A stretch of 64,000 nt of DNA from Bacteroidota bacterium (GCA_029558535.1 JAKQEK010000317.1:1-64000), one strand, 5' to 3'. Numbered from the stretch's first letter, positions 1 through 9,321 are shown. Numbers and translations are program-made. Notes: generated by a model from the sequence alone, not told the origin.

Positions 1-2
1 AA

Positions 3-158
3 GATTTTAAAGTTTATATCCTTTATTCCAAGAAATTAGACAGGTATTATATTGGATATACCGGTGATTTCTTGGAAGAGAGATTACGAAGGCACAATTG
101 TGAGCATAAAGGCTTTACGGGTTCTGCGAATGATTGGAAAACTGTTTGGAATTTATAA
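3..158 (+). CDS. GIY-YIG nuclease-family protein, C-terminal part
   Basis: The first 158 bases hold an open frame that enters from outside the window and ends at TAA (156-158). It reads VYILYSKK...RYYIGYT followed by LEERLRRHN, KGFTG and NDWKTVW. This matches the small stand-alone GIY-YIG endonuclease-like proteins (UPF0213/YhbQ-like) common in Bacteroidota. The VYIL and YIGYT strands and the LEERLRRHN helix with its arginine are the visible catalytic-core elements. Only about 51 codons are seen and the start is outside. Members of this family are often multicopy in Bacteroidota genomes and their function is poorly defined. Confidence 0.75.
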   Translation, partial: DFKVYILYSKKLDRYYIGYTGDFLEERLRRHNCEHKGFTGSANDWKTVWNL

Positions 159-176
159 TTATAATTTTTACCTTTG
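145..176 (+). promoter_or_regulatory. Bacteroidota-type promoter for the first Kelch gene
   Basis: TTTG (145-148), a 20-base spacer and TACCTTTG (169-176) match the -33 TTTG / -7 TAnnTTTG promoter of Bacteroidota. It implies a leader of about 60 bases before the ATG at 244. The -33 box lies in the last codons of the GIY-YIG gene. Confidence 0.6.
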
Positions 177-243
177 GTAATATTATTAACCATGATATTT
201 TAAGATAGTTACAATTACAAATATCATTTTAAAATACAATTAT

Positions 244-1518
244 ATGAAAACAAAAATCACTCTTGCTATTATCCTGCTGTTTTTAATTACATTTAATCAA
301 TTTAAATTAATAGCTCAAAACATCTGGCAGCAAATAACTCCCACCGGCGACCTACCCGCCGAGAGGCAGGGACACAGTATGGTTACAATTGACACACTCG
401 TTTACATGTTTGGAGGGATGAATAACAGCAAGCCAATTTTTAACCATGTTACCGTTTATGACACCCAACAACGCTGGTCAGATATAGATGATGAAAATGA
501 GACAATACCACCCCCGAGATACCAACATAAAGCCATATCCAGTAATGGGAAAATGCTGGTGTTTTTTGGCAAAGGCACATTAGGTACATTGGATGATATA
601 TGGCAATACGACCCTCAAACAAATCAATGGCAGCAGTTGGTGCCGGGATCAACTACTAACCCGGTGGCACGTTGCGAACATACGGCTACACTTATAGGCA
701 ATAAGGTATGGGTTTTTGGCGGCAGAGATAACAGCAACAACTTGCTCAACGACCTCTGGGCATACGATATTTCAACAAATCAGTGGACATCATATCCTTC
801 GCTTACACAAACAGGACTTGCAGGGCATGTGGCTGTGCACGATGGCACCAATCTTTATCTCTTTCTTGGTTACGATAACATTTTTATGAATACTGAAATA
901 TACAAGTTTGACCCCATCGCAGGCGCATGGACACAAGTAAGCTCCGAGGGCAGTATGCCCTATCCTGTGGCATATAGTACTTGTGTGCAGGTTGATGACC
1001 TTACGGCATATATTTTTGGCGGTTCTACAGGAGCCACTAGCTTAGGTAACTGCTATAAATGGGACATCAGCACACATACATTTACGCAGATTGCATCAGG
1101 TCCCGAAGTTTCCGAAGGAGGCGGCGCTCTTATAAACGTGCCTGGAGGAGCAAAGTCGGCTTACAAAGAAATTGTTTTCTTCGGAGGCGAATTTGAAGGC
1201 ACTATATACGATGATACATGGGTTTATACAACCGATTTAGATGCCTTGGCTGGAATAGAAGATAGCCATGTTGCACAATTACTAGTTTATCCCAACCCTG
1301 CAACAGACCACATTTATATCAATCTGAACGATGAAATTGTCAAAACAGCATCTTGCTCATATCAATTGTTTGGCATCATGGGCAGGAAAGTAAACGCTGG
1401 CAATATTTCAAAAGAAAATCAGATACTTGATATCTCATCAATTCCTGAAGGTGTGTATTTTCTGCAGGTATTCGCTGGTAAAGAACTTGTAAACATTCAA
1501 AAAATTGTAAAACAATAA
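244..1518 (+). CDS. secreted Kelch-repeat protein with T9SS sorting domain
   Basis: 424 residues. A signal peptide (about 1-25, ending LIAQ) is followed by a Kelch beta-propeller over about residues 40-330. Recurrent motifs include GHSMV...YMFGG, DDIWQYDPQTNQW, VWVFGGRD, NDLWAYDISTNQW, IYKFDP and CYKWDIS. The last 75 or so residues form a type A T9SS sorting domain starting VYPNPATDHIYI and ending EGVYFLQVF...IQKIVKQ. Kelch propellers usually bind proteins or glycans, and the ligand here is unknown. It is followed 12 bases later by a paralogue with the same layout, so the pair arose by tandem duplication. The protein is expected on the cell surface or released. Confidence 0.88.
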   Translation: MKTKITLAIILLFLITFNQFKLIAQNIWQQITPTGDLPAERQGHSMVTIDTLVYMFGGMNNSKPIFNHVTVYDTQQRWSDIDDENETIPPPRYQHKAISSNGKMLVFFGKGTLGTLDDIWQYDPQTNQWQQLVPGSTTNPVARCEHTATLIGNKVWVFGGRDNSNNLLNDLWAYDISTNQWTSYPSLTQTGLAGHVAVHDGTNLYLFLGYDNIFMNTEIYKFDPIAGAWTQVSSEGSMPYPVAYSTCVQVDDLTAYIFGGSTGATSLGNCYKWDISTHTFTQIASGPEVSEGGGALINVPGGAKSAYKEIVFFGGEFEGTIYDDTWVYTTDLDALAGIEDSHVAQLLVYPNPATDHIYINLNDEIVKTASCSYQLFGIMGRKVNAGNISKENQILDISSIPEGVYFLQVFAGKELVNIQKIVKQ

Positions 1519-1530
1519 AAAACAAATATT

Positions 1531-2870
1531 ATGAAAAAGACATGTACTTTAATAGCGCTAACATTATTTTGTTTGAGTACATTTGCCCAGAACACCTGGG
1601 AGCAAATTACTCCGATAGGAGATTTACCTTCAGCCAGACATGGTCATAGCATGGTGACTATTGACAGTTTGGTATATCTTTTTGGAGGTACTGATGATAG
1701 CAAAAATTTAACATCCAACCTGAAGGATATATTGCTGTAGCTGATAATACTAAGCTTGTGACTACAAAAACTCCGATAAAAGGACTTTTTGATACTATTC
1801 ACACATTCGATCCATCTATAAGTAAATGGTATGAAGAAGCACCATCCAACACACCTCCTGCTCCCCGGCACGGTCACAAAGCCATAGCAAAGAACGGGAA
1901 AATGTACGTGTTTTTCGGTAAACAATACTCCTGTGCATTTGACGACATCTGGCAATATGATCCCCAAACCAAAGAATGGGCACAGATAACACCTATTTCA
2001 ACCAATAATCCTGTTGCCAGATATGATCACACAGCAACGCTCGTAGGCGATATGGTCTGGATTATGGGCGGGATAGACAATGGCGAAAACCCTTTGAATG
2101 ATATTTGGGCATACAATTTCACCAGCAATATGTGGGAGTCATACCCTTCACTGTCACAAACAGAATTGAACGGACATATAGCTGCAACCTATGATGGTAA
2201 ACTATATTTCTTCGGTGGTTTTGGGGGTGCATACATGAACAGTAGCGTTTATGAGTTTTCACCGGGCAGTGGTACATGGAATGAATACAGTACACAGGGA
2301 GAATATCCTGGCCCTTTTGCTTACGGGAGTTGCGTTCAGTATGGACCAAACACTGCATTTGTTTTCTCGGGTAAAGTGGGAACGAATATAAGCATTCAAA
2401 GTTGTTACAAATGGGACCTTACTAATCATACATTTACACAAATAGCTGACGGGCCTGATGTGGCTCATGCTGCCGCTGCTCTTTGCCCAAATGGTTTCTA
2501 TGAAAAAAGCAATTATGAAAAATTTATTGTTTTTGGCGGTTTGTCCGATGGAACGCTAACCGAAAGCACATGGGTTTACACTTCGGATATTGAAATACCT
2601 ACAGGCATTACGGGAATTCAAAACACAAACATTCAGGTGTATCCTAATCCGGCACAAGAATATATCAAAATTGAGTTAAGAGAGGAAGACATGCAATTAC
2701 AAGATATTAATTACGAATTGAGTGATATTACAGGCAGGGTTATTAGCTCACATATAATATCATCTTCAAAAGAAATTATTGATGTTTCAGAAGAATCTGA
2801 GGGCTTGTATTTTGTGAAAATTTATGCAGATAGCAAGCTGCTAAAGGTTCAAAAAATTGTGAAGCAATAA
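1531..2870 (+). pseudogene. second Kelch/T9SS gene, interrupted by a frameshift
   Basis: Two frames make one paralogue of the preceding gene. The 5' part (1531-1740) has a signal peptide (MKKTCTLIALTLFCLSTFAQ), then NTWEQITPIGDLPSARHGHS and VYLFGG, and runs into TAG at 1738-1740. Homology resumes in another frame, where NIQPEGYIAVADNTKL is already readable from about 1710. It continues through HTFDPSISKWYEE, DDIWQYDPQTKEW, VWIMGGID and NDIWAYNFTSNMW to a T9SS domain (VYPNPAQEYIKIEL ... VQKIVKQ). The break lies at about 1702-1710, in an AAAAATTT run. One extra A there would give a continuous reading frame of about 447 codons. It is either a recent inactivation or a homopolymer sequencing error. 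The 3' part read alone from GTG 1758 would lack a signal peptide. Confidence 0.75.
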
Positions 2871-2882
2871 ACAATAAATATT

Positions 2883-2910
2883 TAGTGCCTTTGTGTCTTC
2901 GTGGCGTCAT
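2883..2910. repeat. short intergenic element resembling a widespread repeat
   Basis: The stretch TGCCTTTGTGTCTTCGTGGC and its flanks resemble a short intergenic sequence that I recall turning up in many unrelated bacterial genomes, reading NHKDTK-like on the opposite strand. It occurs once here, so repeat status rests on recall and not on copies in this window. Confidence 0.35.
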
Positions 2911-2925
2911 CAAAACATTTGATAA

Positions 2926-2956
2926 GCCTCTCCGCCATATAGTGGGAGGCATTTTT
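2926..2956 (+). terminator. intrinsic terminator after the Kelch pair
   Basis: GCCTC (2926-2930) pairs with GAGGC (2946-2950), with further partial pairing inside, followed by ATTTTTATTT. It sits between the converging Kelch and symporter genes. The T-run favours action on plus-strand transcripts. Confidence 0.6.
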
Positions 2957-4394
2957 ATTTCTTCTGGAAAATCAGCAGTCCTGTAAAGGTAATTATTCCG
3001 TTAAGCAGGAGTAGTTCATATCCCATTTTGTATCCTGCGTAATTTTTAAGAAACCAGCTAAGAGCGAAGCATATAAGTGGGCTTAATATTGCAATAAACG
3101 GAACAGCTTTATCCCGTACTTTTAATTTTGTAAATAATCCGAATGCATAAAGTCCTAATAATGGTCCGTAAGTATAACCGGCTATGGCATAGATAGCATC
3201 TATTATACTTTTTTCGTTTAACATCTCGAACAAAATTATTAGTATCGCCATCAGCAACGAAAATCCAATATGAACTTTTGTTCTTATCTTTTTTATTTGT
3301 GATTCGTCTTTGTTTTTAATGCCAATAATATCAACAGTAAACGATGTTGTAAGTGCCGTTAAAGCAGAATCAGCACTCGAATATGCCGATGCCATTAAGC
3401 CAATAAGAAACAGTATAAGAATTCCTGGTCCCAGTAAATTTGTTGCAATATATGGATACAAATTATCTCCTTTTATAAGTTCGGGATCAATTCCGGATTG
3501 GGTTGCAAAAATTGTTAGCAACACTCCCAAAGATAAAAACAAAAGATTTGCCGGCAAAAAAGCGAAACCATAAGTTATAACATTTCTTTTGGCATCTTTA
3601 ATGTTTTTGCAACTCAGATTCTTTTGCATCATATCCTGATCAAGACCTGTCATTACAATTGTAATTAAAGCTCCACTAATAAATTGCTTTAGAAAATGCT
3701 GTGAGGAATGCCAGTCTTTAAACTCAAATATTTTCGACATCGGATTCGAAAAAATAGTATTGATACTATCAGACAAGCCAAGATTCATTTCTTTAATTAC
3801 AATTACAATTGTTGCAATTAAGGCTGTAAATAAAAATATTGTTTGTAAAGTATCAGTCCAGATAATGGTTTTAATTCCTCCTTTGAAAGTATAAATCCAA
3901 ATGAGAATTATTGTTATTATTACCGTTCCCCAAAAAGGGACTCCCATTTGATTGAATATTGTAACTTGTAAAACATTAGCAACAACAAATAATCTTGCCG
4001 CCGAACCTATTGTGCGTGAGAGGAGGAAAAATGACGCACCGGTTTTGTATGATGAGTTGCCAAATCTTTCGTCAAGATAAGTATAAATTGATGGTAACTT
4101 TAATTTATAGTAAATTGGCAATAAAACATGGGCAATTACAAAATACCCGAGAAAAAATCCCAGAACCATTTGCATGTACGTCATTTGGGTTGTTTGTACC
4201 CAGCCCGGAACTGAAATAAATGTAACTCCCGATATTGAAGATCCCAACATTCCAATTGCTACAATATACCATTTGGACTTGCGATTGCCAAGAAAAAAAC
4301 CTTCATTATTTGTGTTTTTCCCTGTAAAAAGCGATATCACAATCAGGATAGAGAAATATCCAAGGACAATTGCAAATATCAATAGAGGGTTCAT
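2955..4394 (-). CDS. sodium:solute symporter (SSS family)
   Basis: 479 residues, almost all hydrophobic, with about 12-13 membrane helices. It begins with an N-out helix (LLIFAIVLGYFSILIVISLF), followed by the family's NEGFFLGNRKSKWY and the GMLGSSISGVTFISVPGW segment that carries Na+-binding and substrate residues. SSADSALTALTTSF near residue 340 matches the conserved helix-8 Na2 site region. The family couples Na+ influx to uptake of sugars, amino acids, organic acids or sialic acid. The substrate cannot be told from sequence alone, and no catabolic operon surrounds it. It is transcribed alone, convergent with the Kelch genes. Confidence 0.85.
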   Translation of the reverse strand: MNPLLIFAIVLGYFSILIVISLFTGKNTNNEGFFLGNRKSKWYIVAIGMLGSSISGVTFISVPGWVQTTQMTYMQMVLGFFLGYFVIAHVLLPIYYKLKLPSIYTYLDERFGNSSYKTGASFFLLSRTIGSAARLFVVANVLQVTIFNQMGVPFWGTVIITIILIWIYTFKGGIKTIIWTDTLQTIFLFTALIATIVIVIKEMNLGLSDSINTIFSNPMSKIFEFKDWHSSQHFLKQFISGALITIVMTGLDQDMMQKNLSCKNIKDAKRNVITYGFAFLPANLLFLSLGVLLTIFATQSGIDPELIKGDNLYPYIATNLLGPGILILFLIGLMASAYSSADSALTALTTSFTVDIIGIKNKDESQIKKIRTKVHIGFSLLMAILIILFEMLNEKSIIDAIYAIAGYTYGPLLGLYAFGLFTKLKVRDKAVPFIAILSPLICFALSWFLKNYAGYKMGYELLLLNGIITFTGLLIFQKK

Positions 4395-4520
4395 ATGAAA
4401 TTTTTTGTAATGTTCTTAAGATTTGGATTTTTATGCAATAATAATTGTTGAAAGTTTTCATCTGTTATATGTTAAAATGTTTTAAGGAAAGATTATTTTT
4501 ACAACTTTAATATCAGAAAT

Positions 4521-6158
4521 ATGAAAAGCAGAATTGTAATACTCGTGTTTGGTTTTATAGCAATATTTATGAGTTGTACGGCAAAAAACGGAGGGGGCTC
4601 ATTTTGGCTGTCAGACGATTTAGATACTACCACTTATTATTATTCCAAAATAAATGATACCACTTATTATTTGAAATTTGAGAAATTGTGTGACACAAAA
4701 GCAGAAGGGTATTTTTTTGTATTTTCTGACGATGTTTATGTCAATAAGGAAAACTTTGTAATTGAATCAAAAGGTAAGAATCATATTGTAAAATATCGTA
4801 ATAATACAGTTAAAACAAGAATACAATGTTTTGTGCGGGAAAACGGACTTGTGGTGCAATATGCAACTTTTGGCAAGGTATTGGGTATTTTTAATAAATT
4901 GACATGGTCAGAGGAGATTAATTTTAAAAAGTATCGAAAACCCACATTTGTTAAATATCCGGCAAGGTACAAAGAAAAAGTATTTGATAAAATTGAGGTA
5001 AAACATGATGTCGTTTATGGTAGTGCAGAAGGATATTGGGATTCATATCCTACAGAAACTGAAACTTATATTGAAATATTAACAAAAGGAGTACTTTCAA
5101 CGGTAAGTAAGAAAAATCTTGATCTCAAAATGGACATTTACTACCCGGTTGGAGATAGTCTTGAGAAAAGACCATTTATTATGTTTATACATGGAGGCGG
5201 TTTTTATATTGGTGACAAAAAGTCTGAGGCTATGGTAGAATATTGCAAATATTTTGCACACATGGGATATGTTACCGCTTCTGTAAATTACAGATTGGGA
5301 TTTAAGCCTATGGGGCCATCTGTAGAGCGTGCTGGTTACAGAGCTTTGCAGGACATACATGCTGCCATGAGATTTATTGTTAAAAACGCTTCTGTTTACG
5401 GTATAGACACAGATTATTTGTTTGCAGGAGGCAGTAGTGCAGGTGGGGTGACCTCACTAAATCTGGCTTTTATGCGAAATAAAAATCGCCCTGAAAGTAC
5501 GACAAAGGGTTTGCTATATGATGATTTAGGAAATATTGAATCTTCCACAAATAGTATTAAAGCAGAATTTAGTCTGAAAGCTGTAATTAATATGTGGGGA
5601 GCAGTTAACGATCTTGAAATTCTTAAAAATTCGCAAACTTCTGTTATCTCTTTCCATGGTGATGCAGATAAAATTGTCCCGATTGATTATGATTATCCTT
5701 TTCAGGATATGAAATCACAAATTAATACATTAATACTTTTTAAAATGTATGGCTCATTGCCGATACATATTAAACTTAAAGAACTTGGAAGGCGTGAAGA
5801 ATTACATATATTCGAAAATGCAGGACATAGTCTTAATGTTGATGAGGACAATCATCTTAACGAAAATTTTAAATTTATCTGCTATAAAAGCAGAGATTTT
5901 TTATACGGTGAAATATTTCCGGAAAGTTATAAAATCAAGTCTATTCCGATGACTTTGTTTCATAGAGCAATGCCTCTATATGAAACAAATTGCAAAGATT
6001 ATGTGAAGATGTTTTGGGATATTGAAGGAGGGGTAATTGTTGGGATGAAAGACAATCAGGTTAGAGTTGTGTGGTTCGAAAATGCTCATAAACACAAACT
6101 CAAACTTTCAATTTTAACAGATACCGGTGCAGGTTTTTATGATGAATATGAGTTTTAA
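4521..6158 (+). CDS. lipoprotein alpha/beta-hydrolase (esterase-like)
   Basis: 545 residues. A lipoprotein signal peptide ends at IFMSC, so C19 would be lipidated. Residues of about 20-190 match no family I know. The C-terminal half is a carboxylesterase/HSL-type alpha/beta hydrolase. HGGGFYIGD is the oxyanion-hole motif, GGSSAGG holds the nucleophilic serine, FHGDADKIVP holds the likely aspartate and NAGHSLNVDE the likely histidine. It probably cleaves small esters, perhaps acetyl or aryl groups from glycans, at the envelope. A poor -7 box (TATTTTTA) precedes the gene. The specific substrate is unknown. Confidence 0.8.
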   Translation: MKSRIVILVFGFIAIFMSCTAKNGGGSFWLSDDLDTTTYYYSKINDTTYYLKFEKLCDTKAEGYFFVFSDDVYVNKENFVIESKGKNHIVKYRNNTVKTRIQCFVRENGLVVQYATFGKVLGIFNKLTWSEEINFKKYRKPTFVKYPARYKEKVFDKIEVKHDVVYGSAEGYWDSYPTETETYIEILTKGVLSTVSKKNLDLKMDIYYPVGDSLEKRPFIMFIHGGGFYIGDKKSEAMVEYCKYFAHMGYVTASVNYRLGFKPMGPSVERAGYRALQDIHAAMRFIVKNASVYGIDTDYLFAGGSSAGGVTSLNLAFMRNKNRPESTTKGLLYDDLGNIESSTNSIKAEFSLKAVINMWGAVNDLEILKNSQTSVISFHGDADKIVPIDYDYPFQDMKSQINTLILFKMYGSLPIHIKLKELGRREELHIFENAGHSLNVDEDNHLNENFKFICYKSRDFLYGEIFPESYKIKSIPMTLFHRAMPLYETNCKDYVKMFWDIEGGVIVGMKDNQVRVVWFENAHKHKLKLSILTDTGAGFYDEYEF

Positions 6159-6162
6159 AAAA

Positions 6163-6218
6163 CAATAAACAAATAAACGAATAAACAAATAAACAAATAA
6201 ACAAATAAACAAAAATAC
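6163..6218. repeat. 8-bp tandem repeat upstream of recR
   Basis: Six consecutive 8-mers of the form AAATAAAC (first base a, c or g in single copies) run from 6163 to 6210, followed by a degenerate seventh (AAAAATAC). The array begins just after the esterase stop and ends about 45 bases before recR. It lies in noncoding DNA, so copy-number change would alter spacing and not a reading frame. Confidence 0.9.
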
Positions 6219-6262
6219 GAGTGACTAGAACAGACATATTAATAAGAAAGACTGAGTGAATA

Positions 6263-6880
6263 ATGAATTTTGAAGGGAAATCGGGGAAACATTTGGAGAA
6301 TGCAATTATGCAATTTGCATCTTTGCCGGGGATAGGAAAAAAAACTGCTCTTAGATTTGCATTACATCTTTTAAGAAAACAGGAAAATGAAGTAGAAGCT
6401 TTTGCCTCAGCAGTTTTAAGTTTAAAAAAAGACACAAAGTTTTGCAGTATTTGTCATAATATTTCAGATGAAGATATTTGTAATATATGCAAAGATTTTA
6501 CACGTGACAAATCGAAAATTTGTGTTGTCGAAGCGATACATGATGTGATGGCAATAGAATCAACAGCTCAGTATAAGGGGTTATACCATATTTTGGGTGG
6601 GATAATTTCGCCAATGGAAGGTATTAGCCCTGCTGATTTAAATATAAATTCACTGATTGAAAGACTTAAATCAGGGGAGGTTGCGGAACTTATTCTGGCA
6701 TTACCAACAACAATGGAAGGAGACACTACAAATTATTATATCAGTCGAAAAATATCGGATTTGAAAATAGAAATTACAACTCTGGCACGTGGAGTCGCTG
6801 TTGGAGATGAGTTGCAATATACCGATGAAATAACTCTTGGCCAGTCAATTCTTAACAGAAAACCATTTGTACAGAAATAA
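6263..6880 (+). CDS. recR: recombination protein RecR
   Basis: 205 residues, the usual length for RecR. It shows a helix-hairpin-helix (LPGIGKKTA, 21-29), a C4 zinc finger (C61, C64, C73, C76) and a Toprim domain (ICVVEAIHDVMAIE, then the GGIISPMEG region). RecR with RecF and RecO loads RecA on gapped single-stranded DNA during recombinational repair. The ATG at 6263 fits the conserved N-terminus. The 8-bp tandem repeat lies directly upstream. Confidence 0.95.
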   Translation: MNFEGKSGKHLENAIMQFASLPGIGKKTALRFALHLLRKQENEVEAFASAVLSLKKDTKFCSICHNISDEDICNICKDFTRDKSKICVVEAIHDVMAIESTAQYKGLYHILGGIISPMEGISPADLNINSLIERLKSGEVAELILALPTTMEGDTTNYYISRKISDLKIEITTLARGVAVGDELQYTDEITLGQSILNRKPFVQK

Positions 6881-6963
6881 TCAAAGCAATTATTTGTTAA
6901 TTATTATTTCATAAACATTTTGTAAAACACATTATTTATATACAATTCACAATTATTTTTTCT

Positions 6964-6971
6964 TACTTTTG
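6964..6971 (+). promoter_or_regulatory. -7 box (TACTTTTG) for the aminotransferase
   Basis: TACTTTTG matches TAnnTTTG and lies 22 bases before the ATG at 6994. No clear -33 TTTG is present at the right distance. Confidence 0.5.
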
Positions 6972-6993
6972 GAATGAATATAAAACAATAATT

Positions 6994-8199
6994 ATGTCCG
7001 AAAAATTAGAAAAAAGATTGTCAGTTAATATGGCAGGTGCAAAAAAGTCTGCTATAAGAGAAATTTTAAAATTAACTCAAAACCCTGAAATTATTTCATT
7101 TGCAGGAGGACTACCTGCCGAAGCATCATTCCCTGTTGCAGATATTAAAATTTGTATGAACGAAATTTTGGATGAAGTCGGTACTAAAGCTTTGCAATAT
7201 GGTACTACAGAAGGTTTTGACGTACTTCGTGAAGAGTTGGTTAAGCATTATAAATCGCAAGGAGTTGATATAAGTATTGAAAATATTATGATTACAACAG
7301 CATCACAGCAGGGTTTGGATCTGGCAGGAAAAATATTTATAAATCCGGGTGATAATGTAATAGTTGGATTACCTTCCTATTTGGGTGGATTATCAGCATT
7401 TAGATCGTATGGAGGTCAGATGGTTGGTATAAGGTTCGATGAAAATGGTATGGATCCGGTTGCTCTTGAAAAAAAGTTACATGAATTGTCGGCTTTAGAT
7501 AAATTGCCTAAATTTATTTATCTTATTCCTGATTTTCAAAATCCTGCAGGTATAACATATCCTGAAAGCAGAAGAATAGAATTATTAAAAATCGCCGAAA
7601 AATACGATTTGCTCGTTATAGAAGATAGTCCATATAGAGAACTTCGATTCGATGGGAAAGAACAGAAAATGTTATATCAACTCGACAATAGTGGAAGGGT
7701 AATTATTCTTGGAACATTTTCTAAAATTCTTGCTCCGGGATTTAGAATGGGTTGGGTAATTGCCGATAAGGAAATAATTGACAAATTTGTTACAGCCAAA
7801 CAAGCTACAGATCTTTGTACTCCTGCAATTTTGCAAATGGCTGTAGCAAGATACATGCAGAAAGGATTTTTGCTGAAAAATCTTTCAAATACAATTGATA
7901 TGTATAGAGAGAAAAGAGACTTAATGTTGAATTGCTTTAGAGAATTTATGCCTGAAGGTATTACCTGGACTGAACCAGAAGGAGGATTGTTCTTGTTTCT
8001 AAATTTGCCAGAATACATGAATGCTGAAGAATTGTTCCATGTTGCCATTAAAAATAAGGTTGCTTTTGTTATTGGTCAGGTTTTCCATTGTGATGGGAGT
8101 GGTACTAATACAATGAGACTAAATTTCTCATTTCCTACTCATGAACAAATAAGAGAAGGTGTTAAAAGACTTGCCGATTCAATAAAATCGATGTTATAG
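6994..8199 (+). CDS. PLP-dependent aminotransferase, class I/II (2-aminoadipate transaminase type)
   Basis: 401 residues, complete fold-type I aminotransferase. Visible are the N-terminal SFAGGLPAEASFP, the LQYGTTEGFDVLRE segment, FQNPAGITYP (cofactor-ring asparagine), EDSPYRELRF (PLP aspartate D211) and the Schiff-base lysine K244 in GTFSKILAPGFRMGW. The closest known relatives are LysN/2-aminoadipate and related broad-range transaminases, also found as the C-terminal half of MocR regulators. No DNA-binding domain is attached, so it is an enzyme. The substrate is uncertain: aromatic, branched-chain or aminoadipate. Confidence 0.87.
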   Translation: MSEKLEKRLSVNMAGAKKSAIREILKLTQNPEIISFAGGLPAEASFPVADIKICMNEILDEVGTKALQYGTTEGFDVLREELVKHYKSQGVDISIENIMITTASQQGLDLAGKIFINPGDNVIVGLPSYLGGLSAFRSYGGQMVGIRFDENGMDPVALEKKLHELSALDKLPKFIYLIPDFQNPAGITYPESRRIELLKIAEKYDLLVIEDSPYRELRFDGKEQKMLYQLDNSGRVIILGTFSKILAPGFRMGWVIADKEIIDKFVTAKQATDLCTPAILQMAVARYMQKGFLLKNLSNTIDMYREKRDLMLNCFREFMPEGITWTEPEGGLFLFLNLPEYMNAEELFHVAIKNKVAFVIGQVFHCDGSGTNTMRLNFSFPTHEQIREGVKRLADSIKSML

Positions 8200-8223
8200 C
8201 AGTTGAATAATTTTAATATTTAT

Positions 8224-8259
8224 AAAACCGAATACTAAATTTTAGTTGTTCGGTTTTTT
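8224..8259 (+). terminator. intrinsic terminator after the aminotransferase gene
   Basis: AAAACCGAA (8224-8232) pairs with TTCGGTTTT (8249-8257), with an inner CTAAA/TTTAG stem, followed by T residues. Confidence 0.8.
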
Positions 8260-8309
8260 GTTTGAAGAAAATTAAATTCTCTTATTAACCATATAAATTA
8301 CATTTTTTT

Positions 8310-8317
8310 TAAATTTG
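8310..8317 (+). promoter_or_regulatory. -7 box (TAAATTTG) for lgt
   Basis: TAAATTTG matches the Bacteroidota -7 consensus exactly and lies 16 bases before the ATG of lgt, implying a very short leader. Confidence 0.55.
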
Positions 8318-8333
8318 CTTAAAATTAATTCTT

Positions 8334-9281
8334 ATGGATTTACTTAACATTATTTGGAACCCTGATCCCGTTATGTTTTATCTTGGCGAAAGAGGTATAA
8401 GATGGTATGGGTTTTTGTTGGCTTTAGGATTTTTGATGGGATATCTCATTCTATCGAGAGTGATGAAAAAAGAAGGTAATAAACAAGAATTGATAGATAA
8501 ACTTGCAATATATGTTATTGTAGGAGTTGTTGTTGGGTTGCGCTTAGGTCATTGTTTCTTTTATAACCCGGGTTACTACTTTTCTCATCCTCTTGAAATT
8601 TTATATGTCTGGGAAGGTGGTCTGGCAAGTCATGGAGGAGCAGCCGGAATTTTAATTGCAGTCGGTATTTTTGCTTACAGAAAAAAAATATCATACCTTG
8701 GTTTACTTGACAGAATAGTCCTTATTGTTCCTCTTGCAGGTGGGATGGTTCGTATTGGAAATCTGATGAATTCGGAAATATTGGGTGTCCCGACAAATTT
8801 TCCTCTGGCTTTCAAATTTTTGCGAAATCATGAGGATTTGCTACCAGCAATAAATGCTTCCGGAGGGAATTGTCAGGTCACAGATCTTAATTGTCTTGCA
8901 GATTACTGGGTTGCCAGACATCCAACTCAATTATACGAAGCAATATTCTATTTTATAATGTTCTTTGCTTTTTTCATTATTTATAAGAAATATATCTCTA
9001 AATGGGAGCCTGGAACTTTTTTGGGTTGGTTCGTAACCGTATTGTTTGTATTCCGGTATTTGATTGAGTTTACAAAAGTTGATCAGGTCGAGTTCGATGG
9101 CTGGACAGACGCTATTAGAATGGGACAGCTGCTAAGTATCCCGTTCATATTAATAGGCCTTTTATTACTTGACTGGGGACATGGATTACTGATATTTAGA
9201 AAATACAGGCAGACTAAAAATGCTGAAAAAATGCAAAAAAATAAATCGGATGATTTTGAAACTGTGAAAAAGAAAAAATAA
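8334..9281 (+). CDS. lgt: prolipoprotein diacylglyceryl transferase
   Basis: 315 residues with about seven membrane helices. Lgt moves diacylglycerol from phosphatidylglycerol to the lipobox cysteine of prolipoproteins in the inner membrane. Diagnostic motifs are GGLASHGGAAG (H100), the Lgt signature RIGNLMNSEILG starting at R140, and RHPTQLYEA. A hydrophilic lysine-rich tail follows the last helix. Substrates in this window would include the serpin and the esterase lipoprotein. It has its own promoter box and is followed 40 bases later by the alcohol dehydrogenase. Confidence 0.95.
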   Translation: MDLLNIIWNPDPVMFYLGERGIRWYGFLLALGFLMGYLILSRVMKKEGNKQELIDKLAIYVIVGVVVGLRLGHCFFYNPGYYFSHPLEILYVWEGGLASHGGAAGILIAVGIFAYRKKISYLGLLDRIVLIVPLAGGMVRIGNLMNSEILGVPTNFPLAFKFLRNHEDLLPAINASGGNCQVTDLNCLADYWVARHPTQLYEAIFYFIMFFAFFIIYKKYISKWEPGTFLGWFVTVLFVFRYLIEFTKVDQVEFDGWTDAIRMGQLLSIPFILIGLLLLDWGHGLLIFRKYRQTKNAEKMQKNKSDDFETVKKKK

Positions 9282-9321
9282 ATTCAAGAATCCAATTGTT
9301 ATTTTGTAATACATTTACTAT

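Noticed and set aside
6163-6218. CRISPR-like array
   Set aside because: The units are 8 bases, directly adjacent and without spacers, so it is a simple tandem repeat.
6100-6435. 111-codon minus-strand frame across the tandem repeat and recR start
   Set aside because: It is composed of repeat translation (Phe, Ile, Cys, Leu, Val runs) and recR antisense; low complexity explains its openness.
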